The notes below the pieces were generated by a model that saw only the letters and a list, made by a program, of their open reading frames with translations, was not told the DNA's origin and did no database searches. A DNA stretch of 64,000 nt from the NCBI RefSeq assembly GCF_014873875.1, contig NZ_JADBEM010000001.1, positions 10,134,717 through 10,198,716 of the forward strand. The letters are read 5' to 3'. Below are positions 61,056 through 64,000 of this stretch, in pieces (the stretch's first letter is position 1; each line of letters begins with the position of its first letter). Origin of the DNA: Actinopolymorpha pittospori. GTDB lineage: Bacteria; Actinomycetota; Actinomycetes; Propionibacteriales; Actinopolymorphaceae. Made by a program: the position numbers and the translations under genes.

Positions 61056-61832
61056 ATGGGAAACCAGCCGGTCGAGGAGCTACCCGAGCACGTGCGCCGC
61101 AACCGGGAGGCGTGGGACACCGACATCAGCGCCTTCTTCGCCGACCGCGCCCGCGCACAGTGGGCAGCCGAGCCGCACTGGGGAGTCTGGGCGATCCCAC
61201 AGCAGGACCTTCCCGTCCTACCCGCCGACCTCGCCGGTAAGGATCTGATCGAGCTCGGCTGCGGAACGGCGTACGTGTCCGCCTGGGCTGCCCGTGCCGG
61301 TGCTCGACCGGTCGGGATCGACAACTCCGAACGGCAACTCGCCGCCGCCCGGGCCTGCCAGGACGAGTTCGACATCCGCTTCCCGCTGCTGCACGGCAAC
61401 GCCGAGCAGGTCCCCCTTCCGGACGCGAGCTTCGACGTCGCGATCAGCGAGCACGGCGCCTCGTCCTGGTGCGATCCCTACCGCTGGATACCCGAGGCCG
61501 CGCGTCTTCTCCGGCCCGGCGGCGAACTCGTCTTCATGCGCAGCTCGGATCTGCTGACGCTGTGCACACCGGCGACGGGCGCGGCCGGCGACACCCTGCT
61601 GCGCCCGCAGTTCGGAATGTCGCGGATCGCTGATGATGAGGGCGGGGTGAACTTCGCGCTCCCCCACGGCCCGATGATCCGGCTTCTCCGGGAGAGCGGT
61701 TTCGTGCTGGAGGACCTGATCGAGGTGTATCCGGGTGAGAACGCCTCGACCGACTACGACTACGTCGAGTTGGAGTGGGCCCGGCAGTGGCCGAGCGAGG
61801 AGGTCTGGAAGGCACGCCGCGTCGCCTCCTGA
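61056..61832 (+). CDS. Class I SAM-dependent methyltransferase
   Basis: The 258-residue protein has motif I LIELGCGTAYVSAWAARAGARPVGIDNSERQL, PLPDASFDVAISEHGASSWCDP and AARLLRPGGELVFMRSSDLL. The ending DYDYVELEWARQWPSEEVWKARR is family typical. ATG 61056 is given; an in-frame TTG at 61044 has a better-placed GGGGGAG and may be the real start. Substrate unknown. Confidence 0.9.
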   Translation: MGNQPVEELPEHVRRNREAWDTDISAFFADRARAQWAAEPHWGVWAIPQQDLPVLPADLAGKDLIELGCGTAYVSAWAARAGARPVGIDNSERQLAAARACQDEFDIRFPLLHGNAEQVPLPDASFDVAISEHGASSWCDPYRWIPEAARLLRPGGELVFMRSSDLLTLCTPATGAAGDTLLRPQFGMSRIADDEGGVNFALPHGPMIRLLRESGFVLEDLIEVYPGENASTDYDYVELEWARQWPSEEVWKARRVAS

Positions 61833-61864
61833 CCGTTGTACGCACGACGACGCGACCCGGCGTG

Positions 61865-62053
61865 CTACGAGGACGGCGGACCGCCCGGCCATCCGGCACC
61901 GAACTGGTCTCCTGGCCTCTCCCCGACGCCCGGGATCTTGTCGTCCTGGCGCCTCCGCTTACGCCGCGGCAGGGCGTTGGCCGCGCCCCACCGGCCGGCG
62001 GCGACCAGGGCAACGCCCAGGATCACCACTCCCACAACAATCCACAGGACCAT
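61865..62053 (-). CDS. Small single-pass membrane protein
   Basis: The 62-residue protein has one helix (MVLWIVVGVVILGVALVAAGRW) followed by a basic PRRKRRRQDDK and a Gly/Pro-rich tail. Its leader (GAGGTTCAACTTT) resembles that of the next small gene at 62.2 kb, and the two are probably related. Function unknown. Confidence 0.5.
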   Translation of the reverse strand: MVLWIVVGVVILGVALVAAGRWGAANALPRRKRRRQDDKIPGVGERPGDQFGAGWPGGPPSS

Positions 62054-62163
62054 TTCCCAAAGTTGAACCTCGCGACGGGGCACGTCAAGCCCCGCGGGCG
62101 GCAGCGTCACGCGTGTGGCAGATGAGGTTCCGACGCGGTCCTACCCGGTCCCACCCAGGCCCT

Positions 62164-62370
62164 TCAGGGACCGTAGGAGGACATGTCGGACCCGTATCCG
62201 GTGTTACTGGAATCACCGGGCCAGTTGCGAAGCGCCCGGACCTGATCGTTGTCGAGTGCGCGTTCGCGCGCGTCGTTCCCCCGCTCCAGCCCACGCCTCC
62301 CGCGCACGTAGCCCACGAGAACGAGGACCAGGCCGAGGACGACCACCCCTATCAATATCCCCAAGCCCAT
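62164..62370 (-). CDS. Small single-pass membrane protein
   Basis: The 68-residue protein has an N-terminal helix (MGLGILIGVVVLGLVLVLVGYVRG) then a charged stretch RGLERGNDARERALDNDQVRALRNWPGDS and a Tyr/Gly/Ser tail. A strong AGGAGG lies 13 bases before the ATG. It lies in tandem with the similar gene at 61.9 kb. Function unknown. Confidence 0.55.
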   Translation of the reverse strand: MGLGILIGVVVLGLVLVLVGYVRGRRGLERGNDARERALDNDQVRALRNWPGDSSNTGYGSDMSSYGP

Positions 62371-62499
62371 GCGAAAAGGCTGAACCTCCTAGCGCCCCGA
62401 GTCAATGGGTCGGGCCCGCTCGTTGCACCGGATTCGCGACCACACTGCTGTCGCTGTTCGTGGGATGCTGCAATCGGTTTTCGGTGTGATTCTGTCGGC

Positions 62500-63618
62500 A
62501 TGAGCACCGAGCGACCTTCCGACCACGGTCACGGTCACGCTCCTGATCACCACGACGGTCCTGATCCCGGCCACGGTCCTGATCACGGCCACGGGCACAG
62601 GCATGGGCACGGGCACGGCTCCCGGTCACGCCCCACCCTGCTGGCGAGGTTCCGGCATCTCCTCACGCCGCACAGCCACGACAGCGCGGACGTGATCGAC
62701 GGGGCTCTGGAGGCCAGCCGACGGGGCCTGCGCGCTCTGTGGATCTCCTTCGCCGCCCTGCTGGTCACCGCGGTGGTCCAGGCCGGTCTGGTCGTGGTGA
62801 CCAGTTCGGTGGCCCTGCTGGGCGACACCCTGCACAACGTCGCCGACGCGTTGACCGCCGTTCCGCTCGCGATCGCCTTCGTCCTCGGCCGGCGTGCGGT
62901 CACCCGCCGGTTCACCTACGGGCTCGGACGGGCGGAGGACCTGGCCGGACTCGTGATCGTGCTCGTCATCGCGACCTCGGCCGGCCTCGCCGCCTGGGAG
63001 GCCATCGACCGGCTGTCCCACCCTCGTGAGGTCACCAACCTCGGCTGGCTGGCGGTGGCGGGCGTCGTCGGGTTCGCCGGGAACGAACTGGTCGCCCGCT
63101 ACCGGATCAGAGTCGGGCGGCAGATCGGGTCCGCCGCACTCGTCGCCGACGGCCTGCACGCCCGTACCGACGGCTTCACCAGCCTGGCCGTCCTGGTCTC
63201 GGCGGGCGGCCTCGCGCTGGGGTGGACCTGGGCCGACCCGCTGGTGGGCCTGGCGATCACGGCCGCGATCGTGAGTGTGCTGTGGAGTGCGGCGCGAGAG
63301 GTGTTCGGCAGGCTGCTGGACGCGGTGGACCCCGACCTCTCACGGCTCGCCGAACAGGTCGCGGGCGAGACGTCCGGCGTCCACGCCGTCCAGCACCTGC
63401 GTCTGCGCTGGGTCGGACACGCCCTACACGCCGAGGCCGACGTCACGGTCGATGCCAACCTCAGCGTCGTCGACGCCCACGAGATCACCCACGCCGTCGA
63501 ACACCGGCTCCTGCACGCGTTGCCACGGCTGGCCCGGGCGAGCATCCACGCCAACCCACTCGGGGCCGCCGGGGAGCTTGCCCACTCCCGCGTCACCCAC
63601 CACAGCCACGCCCGCTGA
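62500..63618 (+). CDS. Cation diffusion facilitator (CzcD/ZitB-like zinc exporter)
   Basis: The 372-residue CDF protein has a His-rich N-terminus (residues 8-40, about 14 His) that probably binds zinc. Six membrane helices carry the paired metal sites: LLGDTLHNVADAL in helix 2 and LVADGLHARTDGF in helix 5. A cytosolic C-terminal domain follows (VHAVQHLRLRWVGHALHAEADVTVD). It exports Zn2+ or a similar cation in exchange for protons. Confidence 0.93.
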   Translation: MSTERPSDHGHGHAPDHHDGPDPGHGPDHGHGHRHGHGHGSRSRPTLLARFRHLLTPHSHDSADVIDGALEASRRGLRALWISFAALLVTAVVQAGLVVVTSSVALLGDTLHNVADALTAVPLAIAFVLGRRAVTRRFTYGLGRAEDLAGLVIVLVIATSAGLAAWEAIDRLSHPREVTNLGWLAVAGVVGFAGNELVARYRIRVGRQIGSAALVADGLHARTDGFTSLAVLVSAGGLALGWTWADPLVGLAITAAIVSVLWSAAREVFGRLLDAVDPDLSRLAEQVAGETSGVHAVQHLRLRWVGHALHAEADVTVDANLSVVDAHEITHAVEHRLLHALPRLARASIHANPLGAAGELAHSRVTHHSHAR

Positions 63619-63633
63619 ACCCGGCGGCCGGTC

Positions 63634-64000
63634 TCAGAACAACCCTTCGGCGATGGGGCCGAGCGACAGTGCCGGCAGGAAGTTGAGCAACGCCAGGATC
63701 ATGGCGGTGCCGGTGGCGAGGACGACGAAGTTGACGCCCTGAGCCCGCAGCGTGCCCGCGGTCTCGACAACCGGCTGTTGACGGGCGAGTCTTCCGGCCA
63801 GGGCGAGCAGGAACACCATCGGAAGGTAGCGTCCGACCAGCATCGCCGCCGACATCAGCAGATTGTGGAAGTCGGTGGCCCCGTTGAAGCCGGCCATCGC
63901 ACTCCCGTTGCTGTTGACGTTGCTCGTGTAGGCGTAGATGAGTTCGGTGAGGCCGTGTGGTCCGGGATTGCCCATGGAGGACGGTCCGGCCTGGAACGCC
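63634..64000 (-). CDS. kdpA: Potassium-transporting ATPase subunit KdpA, C-terminal part (start beyond window)
   Basis: KdpA is the K+-selective membrane subunit of the KdpFABC pump. The visible 122 residues contain the fourth selectivity-loop region (LTELIYAYTSNVNSNGSAMAGF, with the characteristic NGSA) and GRYLPMVFLLALAGRLARQ, ending LSLGPIAEGLF. The 5' end lies outside the window, so the gene is partial. Minus-strand orientation means kdpB, if present downstream, would lie where the CDF gene is. KdpA ends here and no kdpB follows in the window, an unusual arrangement. Confidence 0.93.
   Translation of the reverse strand, partial: AFQAGPSSMGNPGPHGLTELIYAYTSNVNSNGSAMAGFNGATDFHNLLMSAAMLVGRYLPMVFLLALAGRLARQQPVVETAGTLRAQGVNFVVLATGTAMILALLNFLPALSLGPIAEGLF

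Overview
The window is about 70% G+C and densely coded on both strands, with frequent GTG starts, GGAGG-type ribosome binding sites, many ECF sigma factors and a Trp-codon attenuator. It suggests a high-GC actinobacterium, probably a soil or host-associated actinomycete. I cannot name the genus from the sequence alone. The first gene (selB) and the last (kdpA) run off the window edges.

Layout. 1-6.9 kb: selB followed by a selenocysteine formate dehydrogenase operon (catalytic subunit with an in-frame UGA and a clear bacterial SECIS hairpin, four-cluster ferredoxin subunit, NrfD-type membrane subunit). 6.9-10 kb: a P-loop-degenerate uridine-kinase-like protein, a secreted GH43 enzyme, and trpD behind a complete tryptophan attenuator (leader peptide with tandem Trp codons, antiterminator, terminator). 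10-13.3 kb, minus strand: an aquaporin with a repetitive tail and a methyltransferase-P450 pair. 13.7-23 kb: HIT protein, AlkZ-like DNA glycosylase, an ECF41 sigma factor with its carboxymuconolactone-decarboxylase-like partner, two SigX5-type ECF sigma factors, STAS protein, MASE1 protein, Nudix hydrolase. 23.3-27 kb: a decayed patch with a PhoD phosphatase broken three times and a truncated CehA-type metallohydrolase carrying a stop codon. 27-32.5 kb: L,D-transpeptidase lipoprotein, arylamine N-acetyltransferase, an AAC(2')-I aminoglycoside acetyltransferase, and a GAF histidine-kinase-like protein lacking its phospho-acceptor His.

33-43 kb: two molybdenum hydroxylase (PaoABC-like aldehyde oxidoreductase) operons of identical gene order face each other around a DUF1992 gene, a complete IS701-family element with a TTAG target duplication, and a YbaB-like gene. 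44-47.6 kb: ykoF behind a TPP riboswitch, then an aminoglycoside-phosphotransferase-fold gene split by a complete IS607-family element (serine recombinase TnpA plus an apparently intact TnpB RNA-guided nuclease). 47.6-64 kb: mostly single housekeeping or accessory enzymes (GNATs, Nudix, Cof-type phosphatase, S9 peptidase, sulfatase, APH kinase, RraA-like aldolase with a divergent MocR regulator, HIT protein, methyltransferase, CDF zinc exporter, kdpA).

A recurring oddity is that at least seven otherwise well-conserved genes carry 1-2 base frameshifts, several in short homopolymers. These are either assembly errors or real decay, and the two need separating by read inspection. The best-supported noteworthy items are the Sec/SECIS formate dehydrogenase, the trpD attenuator, the TPP-ykoF unit, the IS607-TnpB insertion, the AAC(2')-I gene and the mirrored aldehyde oxidoreductase operons. 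I did not find a convincingly new multi-gene system.
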